DNA of 25,158 nucleotides from an uncultured Anaerolineales bacterium (lineage in GTDB: Bacteria; Chloroflexota; Anaerolineae; Anaerolineales; UBA6663). The position numbers were made by a program, and so were the translations under genes. The DNA lies in NCBI GenBank assembly GCA_937952305.1, contig CALFZO010000090.1, positions 1 through 25,158 on the forward strand. Direction: 5' to 3'. Shown here piece after piece: positions 1 to 7,426 of the stretch (the stretch's first letter is position 1; each line of letters starts with the position of its first letter). Under the pieces are notes generated by a model. It saw only the letters and a program-made list of their open reading frames with translations. It had not been told where the DNA came from and ran no database searches.

Positions 1-1
1 G

Positions 2-880
2 TCAGAAACCGCGCCCGCGGTGGCCCGCCCGCTCACCGTGCCGGCCCCGCCGCCCAGCCCGGAATCAACTGGCACCCCGCCGCCCACGGCCACTGTCAAC
101 GCGCCGCCGCCCGTCGTCATTATCTCGATCGACGGCCTGCGCGCCGATGCCCTGGCGCAAGCGCGCGTGCCCAATCTGCAGGCGTTGACTCGGCGCGGCG
201 CCTATTCGTTGCAGGCGCAGACGATCTTCCCGCCGGCCACGCTGCCCGCGCACGCGTCGATGCTCACCGGCTTGCCTCCCGCCGCGCACGGCGTCGACTG
301 GAACGACTATCTCCCGGAGCGCGGCGTGATCACGAGCACGCTTTTCCTCTCCGCCCGGGCCGCCGGCCTGCGCACGGTGCTGGTGGCCGGCAAGGAGAAG
401 TTCGCCCACTTCGACGCGCCCGGTGCGCTGGACGCCTACGTCTTCGCCACCGGAGGCGATCAGGACGTCGTCGATCAGGCCCTCGTCCAGGCGCAGGCCG
501 GTTTCGGCCTGCTGGTGGTCCACCTGCCCAACACCGACTACTTCGGCCACCTCACCGGCTGGATGTCTGAGACGTATCTCTTTCAGTTGACGCGCACCGA
601 CGAGGCCGTGGGCCGCCTGCTGGCGGCGCTGCCCGCGGACACGCTCGTCATCGTCACCGCCGATCACGGCGGGTTGGGCCTGACCCACGGCCTCCGCCGG
701 CCGGAGGACATGACCATCCCGTGGTTGATCGCCGGTCCGCGCGTGCGCGCCGGCTACGCATTGACGACGCCGGTGAGCGTCATGGATACGGCGGCGACCG
801 CGGCCTGTGTCCTGGGCCTGGCGCTGCCGCCGGAAGCCCAAGGCCGGCCAGTGCAAGAGGCCTTCGCGGCGGGCTGTTGA
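2..880 (+). CDS. Alkaline phosphatase superfamily / type I phosphodiesterase-nucleotide pyrophosphatase protein, 5' partial
   Basis: The frame is open to the left edge of the window, so the true start is probably upstream. The first in-frame GTG (position 20) falls inside a Pro/Thr-rich linker of the kind that follows a lipoprotein or membrane anchor. Counting from that GTG, the catalytic domain begins near residue 31 with the metal-ligand motif IISIDGLRAD (D38). The segment PPATLPAHASMLTG supplies the expected nucleophile threonine (T74). NTDYFGH, TADHGG and LTHG supply the remaining Asp/His zinc ligands. The family hydrolyses phosphodiester or phosphomonoester bonds at a two-zinc site; the substrate cannot be read from sequence. 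The protein is probably extracytoplasmic. The next gene starts 24 bases downstream, so the two may be cotranscribed. The superfamily call is secure; calling it a nucleotide pyrophosphatase is not. Confidence 0.85.
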   Translation, partial: SETAPAVARPLTVPAPPPSPESTGTPPPTATVNAPPPVVIISIDGLRADALAQARVPNLQALTRRGAYSLQAQTIFPPATLPAHASMLTGLPPAAHGVDWNDYLPERGVITSTLFLSARAAGLRTVLVAGKEKFAHFDAPGALDAYVFATGGDQDVVDQALVQAQAGFGLLVVHLPNTDYFGHLTGWMSETYLFQLTRTDEAVGRLLAALPADTLVIVTADHGGLGLTHGLRRPEDMTIPWLIAGPRVRAGYALTTPVSVMDTAATAACVLGLALPPEAQGRPVQEAFAAGC

Positions 881-904
881 GCGCGCCGCCGGCGGGGTGA
901 TAAC

Positions 905-2059
905 GTGGGGCGCGTGTCCAACTGTTCGCGTTATCGGCGGCGGGCGGGCGGGCCTCTGTGCCTGCGGGCGTTCCTGCTCCTCGGCCTGACGGCCTGTCAG
1001 GCGGCCTCACCGGCGCCGCCCAGCCCGCTCCCCGCCTCGGCGATCTCGCCGACCCCGGTTCCCCTTCCCCCGGCCTCGCTCACACCTCCACCGACGACAG
1101 CGCCGCCTGCACCGCCGGCCGCCCCGACGCCGAGCATAGTCACACTGCGCTTCACGGGCGACATCAACCCCGGCCGCTGCCCGGCCCAGATCGCCCTGGC
1201 CTACGACGATTTCACCCTGGCCTATCAGGGCGTGGCCGAGGTGTTGCGCGCCGCTGACCTGGCGGTGGGCAGCCTGGACGGCGCGCTGTCCGACCTCAGT
1301 CCGCCCAGCCCGTGCCCGGACACCAAGAACCTGATCGGACCGACGCGCACGGTGGACGGCCTGGCGTTCGCGGGCTTCGACGTGATCACGGTCGCCACCA
1401 ACCACGCCAAGGACTGCGGCGTCCTGGGTTTCGGCTGCGACGACCGTTCCTTCCAGGACACGCTGCGCTCTCTGCGCGCCGCCGGTATCCACCCGGTGGG
1501 CGGCGGCCTCACCCTGGCGGAGGCGCGCGCGCCGGTGGTGGTGGAGCGCGGCGGCGTTCGTTTTGCGTTTCTGGGGGTCACGCAGGTCGGCGCCGAGACC
1601 TGGGCGGAGGCCGAGCGGCCCGGTACGGCCCCGCTCTCCACAGCGGCGCTGACCGGTGTGCTGGCCGATATCGCCGCGGCGCGCGCCCAGGCCGAGGTCG
1701 TGATCGTCCTGGCGCAGTGGGGCGTGGAGTACGCCGAGACGCCCGAACCCTATCAGCGCGATTGGGCGCGTCAGCTGGTGGCGGCCGGCGCGACGCTAGT
1801 CATCGGCAATCATCCGCACGAGGTGCAGCCGCTGGAGGCCTTTTCGGGCGGACTGGTGGCGTATGCGCTTGGCAATTTCGTCTTCGATCAAGGGCCGTGG
1901 CGCACGCGGCAGGGGCTGGTGCTGGAGGCCGTCTTCCACGGTGCGCAGCTGGCGGACTGGCGCCTACTCCCCGTCCATATCCACGATCTGCATCAGCCGC
2001 GCTGGGCCCGGCCGGACGAAGCCGCGCAGATCCTGGCCCGCGCCCCGCTCTGGCCGTGA
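905..2059 (+). CDS. CapA-family (PGA_cap) metallophosphatase-like lipoprotein
   Basis: The protein has 384 residues. It opens with basic residues, a short hydrophobic stretch and a lipobox LTAC (C31), then a Pro/Thr/Ala-rich linker to about residue 77, so it should be a lipoprotein on the outer face of the membrane. The domain is that of CapA/PgsA poly-gamma-glutamate synthesis proteins, which have a calcineurin-like fold. RFTGDINPGR matches the family's GDxxxGR motif, VATNHAKDCG its NNHxxDxG motif, and QWGVEY, GNHPHEVQPLE and GNFVFDQ the later metal-site blocks. The start is a GTG with a G-rich SD-like stretch (892-899) before it; another GTG at 914 is possible. No capB, capC or pgsE neighbour is visible, so a role in polyglutamate export is not supported; a wall or envelope role is a guess. 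Confidence 0.85.
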   Translation: MGRVSNCSRYRRRAGGPLCLRAFLLLGLTACQAASPAPPSPLPASAISPTPVPLPPASLTPPPTTAPPAPPAAPTPSIVTLRFTGDINPGRCPAQIALAYDDFTLAYQGVAEVLRAADLAVGSLDGALSDLSPPSPCPDTKNLIGPTRTVDGLAFAGFDVITVATNHAKDCGVLGFGCDDRSFQDTLRSLRAAGIHPVGGGLTLAEARAPVVVERGGVRFAFLGVTQVGAETWAEAERPGTAPLSTAALTGVLADIAAARAQAEVVIVLAQWGVEYAETPEPYQRDWARQLVAAGATLVIGNHPHEVQPLEAFSGGLVAYALGNFVFDQGPWRTRQGLVLEAVFHGAQLADWRLLPVHIHDLHQPRWARPDEAAQILARAPLWP

Positions 2060-2138
2060 GGCTGGCGCCGCGCGCCAAGTGCATTACAATCCGCCGGGAC
2101 GCGTCCGCTTACTCCCGTCTCCGCCAGGCCACGCAAAT

Positions 2139-3359
2139 ATGAATATCCGCACCATCACGTACTTCTGCAATCCGGGCTTTCCGCCGGTGGCCGAACGTCT
2201 CGTCGCCGCCGGCCGCGCCATCGCCGACCTGAAGGCCGCGCTGACGGAGGCCGGCTACACGGTGCAGACCACGCGCCTGGCCGGACCGCCGTTCCCGTCC
2301 GTCGTCGACGGTCAGCCGGACAAGGTGGTGGCGTACGCGCAGGCGTTGGAGGACCTGTGCTTCGTCCACGGCCTCGACTATGCCACGCTCGGCCCGGCGC
2401 GGCCCGGCGATGGGCCGGCGTTCTATGAAGTCATCCCGGATGCGCTCGGCGCGACCGAGAACGTCTTCGCGGCCGCCGTCATGGCTGACCCGGTGGCCGG
2501 CATCGATCCGGCCGTCCTCCGCGCGTGCGCGGCCGTGATCCGGCGCTGTGCGGCGCTGTCTCCGGACGGTTTCGGCAACCTGCGCTTTGCGGCCCTGGCC
2601 AACGTCCCGGCCGGCGTGCCTTTCCTGCCGGCCGCTTATCATGATGGCGGCCCGGCGGCAGTGGGGTTGGGCCTGGAGGCCGCCGATCTGGCGGTGGCGG
2701 CCTGCGGCGAGTCCGACTCGCTGGCCAGTGCCCGCGCGCGTCTGATCGGCGCGCTCGAGTCCGAGGCGCAGCGCCTCTCGGGCGTAGTCCGCCGGGTGGC
2801 CGGCAAACACAACCTGGCTTTCACCGGCCTGGACTTTTCGCTGGCGCCCTTCCCGAGCCAGGCGCGTTCGCTGGGCGCGGCTCTGGAGGCGCTCAGCGGC
2901 GTCCCGGCCGGCGGGCATGGCACGCTGGCGGCGGCGGCCTTCCTGGCCGAGGCCCTGGACCGCGCCCAGTTCAAGCGCGCCGGCTTCTGCGGCCTCTTCC
3001 TGCCCGTGCTGGAGGACGCGGTGCTGGCGGCGCGCGCCGCGGAAGGCCAGCTCACGGTCGGTGATCTGCTGCTGTACTCGGCCGTGTGCGGCACCGGCCT
3101 GGACACGGTGCCGCTGCCCGGCGACACGTCCGCCGAAGCGCTGGCCGCCATTCTGCTGGATGTGGCCGCGCTGGCGCTGCGCCTCAACAAGCCGCTGACC
3201 GCGCGTCTGATGCCGCTACCGGACAAGCAGGCCGGCGACCCGGCCGAGTTTGCTTTCGAGTTCTTCGCGCCCAGCCGAGTGCTGGCCGCGCGCGGCCCTG
3301 GCCTGGGCGGCCTCCTCGGCGCCGCGGCCGCGTTCGACCTCGGCCCGCGGGCGCGCTGA
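2139..3359 (+). CDS. DUF711 family protein (UPF0210-like)
   Basis: The protein has 406 residues from the ATG at 2139. The open frame runs further upstream, but this ATG gives the typical family N-terminus (MNIRTITYFCNPGF), and the upstream part overlaps capA. Other family-like blocks are LGATENVF, GFGNLRFAALANVPAGVPFLP (split here as GFGNLRFAALANV and PAGVPFLPAAYH), GLDFSLAPFP and GTGLDTVPLPGDT near the C-terminus. DUF711 proteins have been related structurally to the pyruvate formate-lyase fold, but their reaction is unknown and I assign none. No signal peptide or membrane segment is seen. A TACAAT -10-like box at 2085-2090, with a poor -35 (CTGGCG at 2062-2067, 17-base spacer), may give the gene its own promoter. 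Confidence 0.85.
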   Translation: MNIRTITYFCNPGFPPVAERLVAAGRAIADLKAALTEAGYTVQTTRLAGPPFPSVVDGQPDKVVAYAQALEDLCFVHGLDYATLGPARPGDGPAFYEVIPDALGATENVFAAAVMADPVAGIDPAVLRACAAVIRRCAALSPDGFGNLRFAALANVPAGVPFLPAAYHDGGPAAVGLGLEAADLAVAACGESDSLASARARLIGALESEAQRLSGVVRRVAGKHNLAFTGLDFSLAPFPSQARSLGAALEALSGVPAGGHGTLAAAAFLAEALDRAQFKRAGFCGLFLPVLEDAVLAARAAEGQLTVGDLLLYSAVCGTGLDTVPLPGDTSAEALAAILLDVAALALRLNKPLTARLMPLPDKQAGDPAEFAFEFFAPSRVLAARGPGLGGLLGAAAAFDLGPRAR

Positions 3360-3369
3360 GCGCTTTCCC

Positions 3370-3397
3370 TTGACAGCCGGCCGGTAATGCCGATAAT
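3370..3397 (+). promoter_or_regulatory. Promoter of the pheST T-box operon
   Basis: A perfect TTGACA -35 (3370-3375), a 16-base spacer and a GATAAT -10 (3392-3397, five of six matches) predict a transcription start near 3404. This lies just upstream of stem I of the T-box leader and 11 bases after the DUF711 stop codon. It is the best sigma70-type promoter I see in the window. Confidence 0.8.
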
Positions 3398-3420
3398 GAC
3401 TTCAACATAGTCACACAGGC

Positions 3421-3696
3421 AGTGACGGAGAAAAGTACGCTGGCTGAACCGGCCAGGGAGGTCGGGCCATAGACTGCGAGCCCGGCCCGGATGACACCAG
3501 CGGAAGTTCTCTCCTGAGCCGTTCGGGTGAAAGGCCGCACGCGGCCGCCGTAGTCCGAACCGGAGGCCCACCGTTACCGGGGACAGCCGATGATCGTCGG
3601 CGCAAGAGCGGGTGCGCACTTTTGGGTGCGGCCTGAAGTTGGGTGGTACCACGCGAGTCTGTGAGACTCCCGTCCCAAAACTGGGGCGGGTTTTTG
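3421..3696 (+). promoter_or_regulatory. T-box riboswitch leader, specifier UUC (Phe), upstream of pheS
   Basis: This leader fills the 388-base space between DUF711 and pheS. Stem I can be drawn. The lower helix is GGAGA (3427-3431) with TCTCC (3510-3514). The specifier loop has the AGTA loop-E motif on its 5' side (3434-3437) and GGAAG-TTC on its 3' side, which places the phenylalanine codon UUC at 3507-3509. The upper helix is GCTGG (3439-3443) with CCAGC (3497-3501). The conserved T-box sequence GTTGGGTGGTACCACGCG is at 3638-3655; its TGGT can pair with the ACCA end of uncharged tRNA-Phe, whose discriminator base is A. A terminator follows. From what is known of T-boxes, uncharged tRNA-Phe should stabilise the antiterminator and allow pheST transcription. 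Confidence 0.95.
3669..3696 (+). terminator. T-box-controlled intrinsic terminator
   Basis: CCCGTCCCA (3669-3677) pairs with TGGGGCGGG (3682-3690) across the loop AAAC, giving 9 bp with one G-U pair. A T tract follows (3691-3695). It lies directly 3' of the T-box sequence and 51 bases before pheS, as expected for the OFF state of the riboswitch. Confidence 0.92.
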
Positions 3697-3747
3697 TTTA
3701 ACGGGCGGGTAGGCGCTGGTGGCGCGCCGCCGCCGCGCGGAGGTGAC

Positions 3748-4788
3748 ATGCTGGAGAAACTGGAGTCTATCGAACGCGAGGCCCTGGCCGCCCTGGCGGC
3801 GGCCGCGGACACGGGCGCCCTGGAGCAGTGGCGCGTCAAGCACTTGGGGCGCAGCTCCGTGCTGGCGGCGGCCCTGAGCGACCTGGGTACGCTGCCGAAG
3901 GATCTGCGGCCGGTGGCCGGCAAGCGCGGCAACGAGGTCAAGCAGGCGCTGGAGACGGCCTACGCCGCCCGCGCCGAGGCGCTGCGCCAGGCGGAACTGG
4001 AGCGCGCCATGACCCTCGGCGCCGTGGACGTGACGCTGCCCGGCCGACCGGTGGCGCGCGGCCGCCTGCACCCGCACACGCAGGTCTTCCGGATGCTGTT
4101 CAAGGCCTTCGCCGAGATGGGTTTCCAGATCTACCGCTCGCGCGACGTAGAGACCGACGACTACAACTTCGGTTTCCTTAATATGCCGCCGCACCACCCG
4201 GCCCGCGACCAATGGGATACTTTCCACACGCAGACGCCCGGCGTTATCCTGCGCACGCACACCTCGCCGGGCCAGATCCACGCCATGCGCGAGTACTCGC
4301 GCAACGGCACGGCGCCGGAGCCCATCCGCGTCATCCTGCCCGGCATGTGCTACCGCTACGAGCAGGTGACGGCCCGCGCCGACATGCAGTTCCTGCAGAT
4401 GGAAGGCCTGGCGGTCGGGCGCAATATCCGCCTGAGCGACCTGAAGGGCACGCTCAGTGAGTTCGCGCGGCGTCTGTTTGGCGCCCAGGTGCGCACGCGC
4501 TTCCGCGCCGACCACTTCCCGTTCACCGAGCCCTCGGCCGAGATGGACGTGGAGTGTTTCGTCTGCGGCGGCCAGGGCTGCCCGGTCTGCAAGCAGAGCG
4601 GCTGGCTGGAGATCCTGGGCTGCGGCATGGTCCATCCCACGGTGCTGGAGCACGGCGGCTATGACCCGCGCGTCTTCTCCGGCTTCGCCTTTGGCATGGG
4701 CCCGCAGCGCATCTTCATGCTGATGCACAAGATCAACGACATCCGCTACTTCCTGCAGAACGATCTGCGGTTCCTGGAACAGTTCTAG
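3748..4788 (+). CDS. pheS: Phenylalanine--tRNA ligase alpha subunit
   Basis: The protein has 346 residues, the usual length, and is the catalytic subunit of the cytosolic alpha2-beta2 enzyme that charges tRNA-Phe. The N-terminal coiled coil covers roughly residues 1-90. Class II motif 1 lies near 108-126, motif 2 is the GMCYRYEQ segment (199-206) leading to FLQMEG, and motif 3 is GFAFGMGPQR (312-321). The phenylalanine-site block THTSPGQIHAM is present. Residues 270-281 carry C-x2-C-x4-C-x2-C, a zinc-ribbon-like insertion that the Thermus/E. coli type lacks in this form. The open frame extends further upstream, but the ATG at 3748 has a strong SD (GGAGGTGA, 3739-3746) and sits after the T-box terminator, so it is the clear choice. 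Confidence 0.97.
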   Translation: MLEKLESIEREALAALAAAADTGALEQWRVKHLGRSSVLAAALSDLGTLPKDLRPVAGKRGNEVKQALETAYAARAEALRQAELERAMTLGAVDVTLPGRPVARGRLHPHTQVFRMLFKAFAEMGFQIYRSRDVETDDYNFGFLNMPPHHPARDQWDTFHTQTPGVILRTHTSPGQIHAMREYSRNGTAPEPIRVILPGMCYRYEQVTARADMQFLQMEGLAVGRNIRLSDLKGTLSEFARRLFGAQVRTRFRADHFPFTEPSAEMDVECFVCGGQGCPVCKQSGWLEILGCGMVHPTVLEHGGYDPRVFSGFAFGMGPQRIFMLMHKINDIRYFLQNDLRFLEQF

Positions 4789-4837
4789 CCGCTATCGCTG
4801 CCGGGTCACCTATCCGTAGTTAATAAGGCAGACCGCC

Positions 4838-7423
4838 ATGAAAGTCCCTCTCAGTTGGCTCAAAGACTTCGTCGATGTTGTCCTCTCGCCGGAGGAGATC
4901 GCCTACAAGCTCACCTTCGGCGGGCTGGAGGTGGAAGAGATCGAGTACATCGGCTGGCCCCGGCCGGAAAACGCGGCGCGCGGCCAGCATGCCCAGTGGC
5001 GCCAGGAGTTCAAGACCTACGGCCTGAGCTGGGATCCGGCCAAGATCGTGGTCGCCCAGATCCTGGAGGTCTTGCCGCACCCGAACGCCGACCGGCTGAC
5101 GCTGCTGCGCCTGGACGACGGCTCCGGCCAGGAGCAGACGGTGCTGACCGGCGCGCCCAACCTGTTCCCGTACAAGGGCCAGGGCTCGCTGCCGCAGCCC
5201 CTCAAAGTGGCCTACGCCCGCGAGGGCTCAGTGCTGTACGACGGCCACAAGCCGGGCCGCGAGTTGATGACGCTCAAGCGCGCCAAGATCCGTGGCGTCG
5301 AGTCGTACTCGATGGTGTGCTCGGAGAAGGAGCTGGGCATCTCGGATGAGCACGAGGGCATCCTCCTGCTGGATGAGGACGCGCCGGTGGGTCAGCCGCT
5401 GGCCGACTACATGGGCGACGTGGTCTACACGGTGAAGACCAACCCCAACATGGCGCGCAACATCAACATCTACGGCGTGGCGCGCGAGATCGCGGCCCTC
5501 ACCGGCCAGGCGCTGCGTCCGCTGCCGCAGGCCGTCCGTGCCGACGGACCCGCCATCACCGGGCAGGTGACTATCGAGATCCGCAGCCCGGAGCTCAACC
5601 CGCGCTTCGTGGCCGCGCTGATCAAGGGCGTCACCATTGCCCCGAGCCCGTATCGCGTCCAGCGCCGCCTGCGCCTGGCCGGCATCCGGCCCATCAACAA
5701 CATCGTCGACGCCACGAATTACGCCATGCTCGAGGTCGGCCAGCCTCTGCACGCCTTCGACTACGACGTGTTAACGCGCCGGGCCGGAGGCGCTCCGCGC
5801 CTCATCACGCGCCTGCCCGCGCCCGGCGAGACGCTGACCACCCTGGACGGCGTGGAGCGCAAACTGGATGATTTCACCATCCTGGTCTGTGACCCGGCCG
5901 GCGCCCTGTCCATCGGCGGCGTCATGGGCGGCGCCGAGTCGGAGGTCAGCGACCAGACCGTCAACGTCCTGCTGGAGGGCGCGGCCTGGGAGTTCATCAA
6001 CATCCGCAAGACTTCCCAGTCGCAGAAGCTGCACTCCGAGGCCGGCTACCGCTTCGCGCGCGGGATCCATCCGGCCATGGCCGTGCGCGGGGTCACGCGC
6101 GGCATCGAGCTGATGCGCCAGTGGGGCGGCGGGACGGTGGCGCAGGGCCTGGTGGACGAATACCCCCGGCCGGCGCCGACGGTGACGGTGACGATCACGC
6201 CGGCCGAGGTGGAGCGCCTGTTGGGGGTGGCCCTGCCGGCCGCAGAGATTGTCCGGATGCTGGAGGCGCTGGAGTTCAAGTGTGAAGTAACCAGCGACCG
6301 GTCATTGATCACGGTCACGACGCCCGATCACCGGCTGGACATCGGCCAGGGCGTGGTCGGCCAGGCCGACCTGATCGAGGAGATCGCGCGCATCTACGGC
6401 TACGAGCGCATTCCGGAGACGTTGCTGGTGGACGCTCTGCCGCCGCAGCGCCGCAACCTGGCGCTGGAACTGGAGGAGCTGACGCGCGACCTGCTGGTGG
6501 ATGCCGGGCTGCAAGAGGTGCAGAGCTATAACCTGACCACGCCCGACAAGGAGCGGCGGGTGCTGCCGCCCAGCGGGCCGGCCGACGACCGGCCGTACGT
6601 CACCGTCGTCAACCCGATTACGCCCGAGCGCGCCCACCTGCGCCACTCGGTGCTGGCCAGCGTGCTCGAGATCGCGGCCCTCAACACGCGCCTGCAAGAT
6701 CGCCTGGCGCTGTTCGAGATCGGCCTGGTCTTCCTGCCCGGCGAGGGCGGCGATGACGGCCAGCCGGCCGGGCTGCCGGATGAGCGCCGCCGCCTGGCCG
6801 TGGCGCTCACCGGCGCGCGCCAGCCGCTGGCCTGGCAGGGCGCCGACCGCGCGCCCCTGGACTTCTTCGATCTGAAGGGCGTGGTCGAGACGCTGCTGCA
6901 GGGCCTGCACCTGGAGGCCGTGGCCTTCGCGCCGACGACGCACCCATCGCTGTTGCCGGGGCGCACGGCCGAGCTGCAAGTGAACGGCCAGGTGGCGGGT
7001 TGGCTGGGCGAGCTGCACCCGCTCGTCCGTGAACAGTTCGATCTCCCGGCCCAGCCGGTTTTGGTGGCGGACCTGGATCTGGAGGTGCTGTTGGCGCAGG
7101 CCGCTCAGCGCGAGCTGTTCCCGGCGGTGCCCGTGCCTGAGTATCCGCCGGTGAAAGAAGACCTGGCCGTGATCGTGGCCGACGAGGTGCCCGCCGCCCA
7201 GGTGCACGCGCTCATCGCGCGGGCCGGCGGCGCCCTGGTGGCGCAGGTGACGCTGTTCGACGTCTATCGCGGGGATCAGATCGGCGCGGGCAAGAAGAGC
7301 CTGGCCTTCAGCCTCACCTACCAGGCGCCGGATCGCACGCTGACCGACGCCGACGTGGCCAAGGTGCGCGGCCGCATCGTCAAGAAGCTGCAGGACGACC
7401 TGAGCGCGACTTTGCGCGGCTGA
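4838..7423 (+). CDS. pheT: Phenylalanine--tRNA ligase beta subunit
   Basis: The protein has 861 residues and starts 49 bases after pheS, under the same T-box control. Domains in order are: an N-terminal segment with MKVPLSWLKDFVD; an EMAP/OB-type tRNA-binding domain at about 67-185 (VVAQILEVLPHPNADRL); the B3/B4 editing domain at about 245-415, which removes misacylated Tyr-tRNA; the B5 domain at about 445-520; a catalytic-like core at about 525-745; and the anticodon-binding FDX-ACB domain at about 765-860 (VPEYPPVKEDLAVIV). A linker of about 25 residues (40-66) before the OB fold is longer than in compact homologues. The SD is weak (AAGG, 4825-4828), consistent with translation downstream of pheS. 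The stop codon lies only 3 bases from the stop of the convergent kinase gene. Confidence 0.97.
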   Translation: MKVPLSWLKDFVDVVLSPEEIAYKLTFGGLEVEEIEYIGWPRPENAARGQHAQWRQEFKTYGLSWDPAKIVVAQILEVLPHPNADRLTLLRLDDGSGQEQTVLTGAPNLFPYKGQGSLPQPLKVAYAREGSVLYDGHKPGRELMTLKRAKIRGVESYSMVCSEKELGISDEHEGILLLDEDAPVGQPLADYMGDVVYTVKTNPNMARNINIYGVAREIAALTGQALRPLPQAVRADGPAITGQVTIEIRSPELNPRFVAALIKGVTIAPSPYRVQRRLRLAGIRPINNIVDATNYAMLEVGQPLHAFDYDVLTRRAGGAPRLITRLPAPGETLTTLDGVERKLDDFTILVCDPAGALSIGGVMGGAESEVSDQTVNVLLEGAAWEFINIRKTSQSQKLHSEAGYRFARGIHPAMAVRGVTRGIELMRQWGGGTVAQGLVDEYPRPAPTVTVTITPAEVERLLGVALPAAEIVRMLEALEFKCEVTSDRSLITVTTPDHRLDIGQGVVGQADLIEEIARIYGYERIPETLLVDALPPQRRNLALELEELTRDLLVDAGLQEVQSYNLTTPDKERRVLPPSGPADDRPYVTVVNPITPERAHLRHSVLASVLEIAALNTRLQDRLALFEIGLVFLPGEGGDDGQPAGLPDERRRLAVALTGARQPLAWQGADRAPLDFFDLKGVVETLLQGLHLEAVAFAPTTHPSLLPGRTAELQVNGQVAGWLGELHPLVREQFDLPAQPVLVADLDLEVLLAQAAQRELFPAVPVPEYPPVKEDLAVIVADEVPAAQVHALIARAGGALVAQVTLFDVYRGDQIGAGKKSLAFSLTYQAPDRTLTDADVAKVRGRIVKKLQDDLSATLRG

Positions 7424-7426
7424 GGG

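Noticed and set aside
65..856. Long minus-strand open frame opposite the phosphatase gene, and similar long frames opposite or beside most other genes
   Set aside because: High GC makes long spurious frames common. These have Arg/Gly/Ala/His-rich composition, no recognisable domains, and lie opposite or within genes with clear family motifs.
2062..2076. 15-base repeat CTGGCGCCGCGCGCC, also at 13944-13958, in front of two genes
   Set aside because: In sequence this GC-rich over 25 kb, a few shared 15-mers made only of G/C-rich words are expected by chance. The flanks differ and only two copies are seen.
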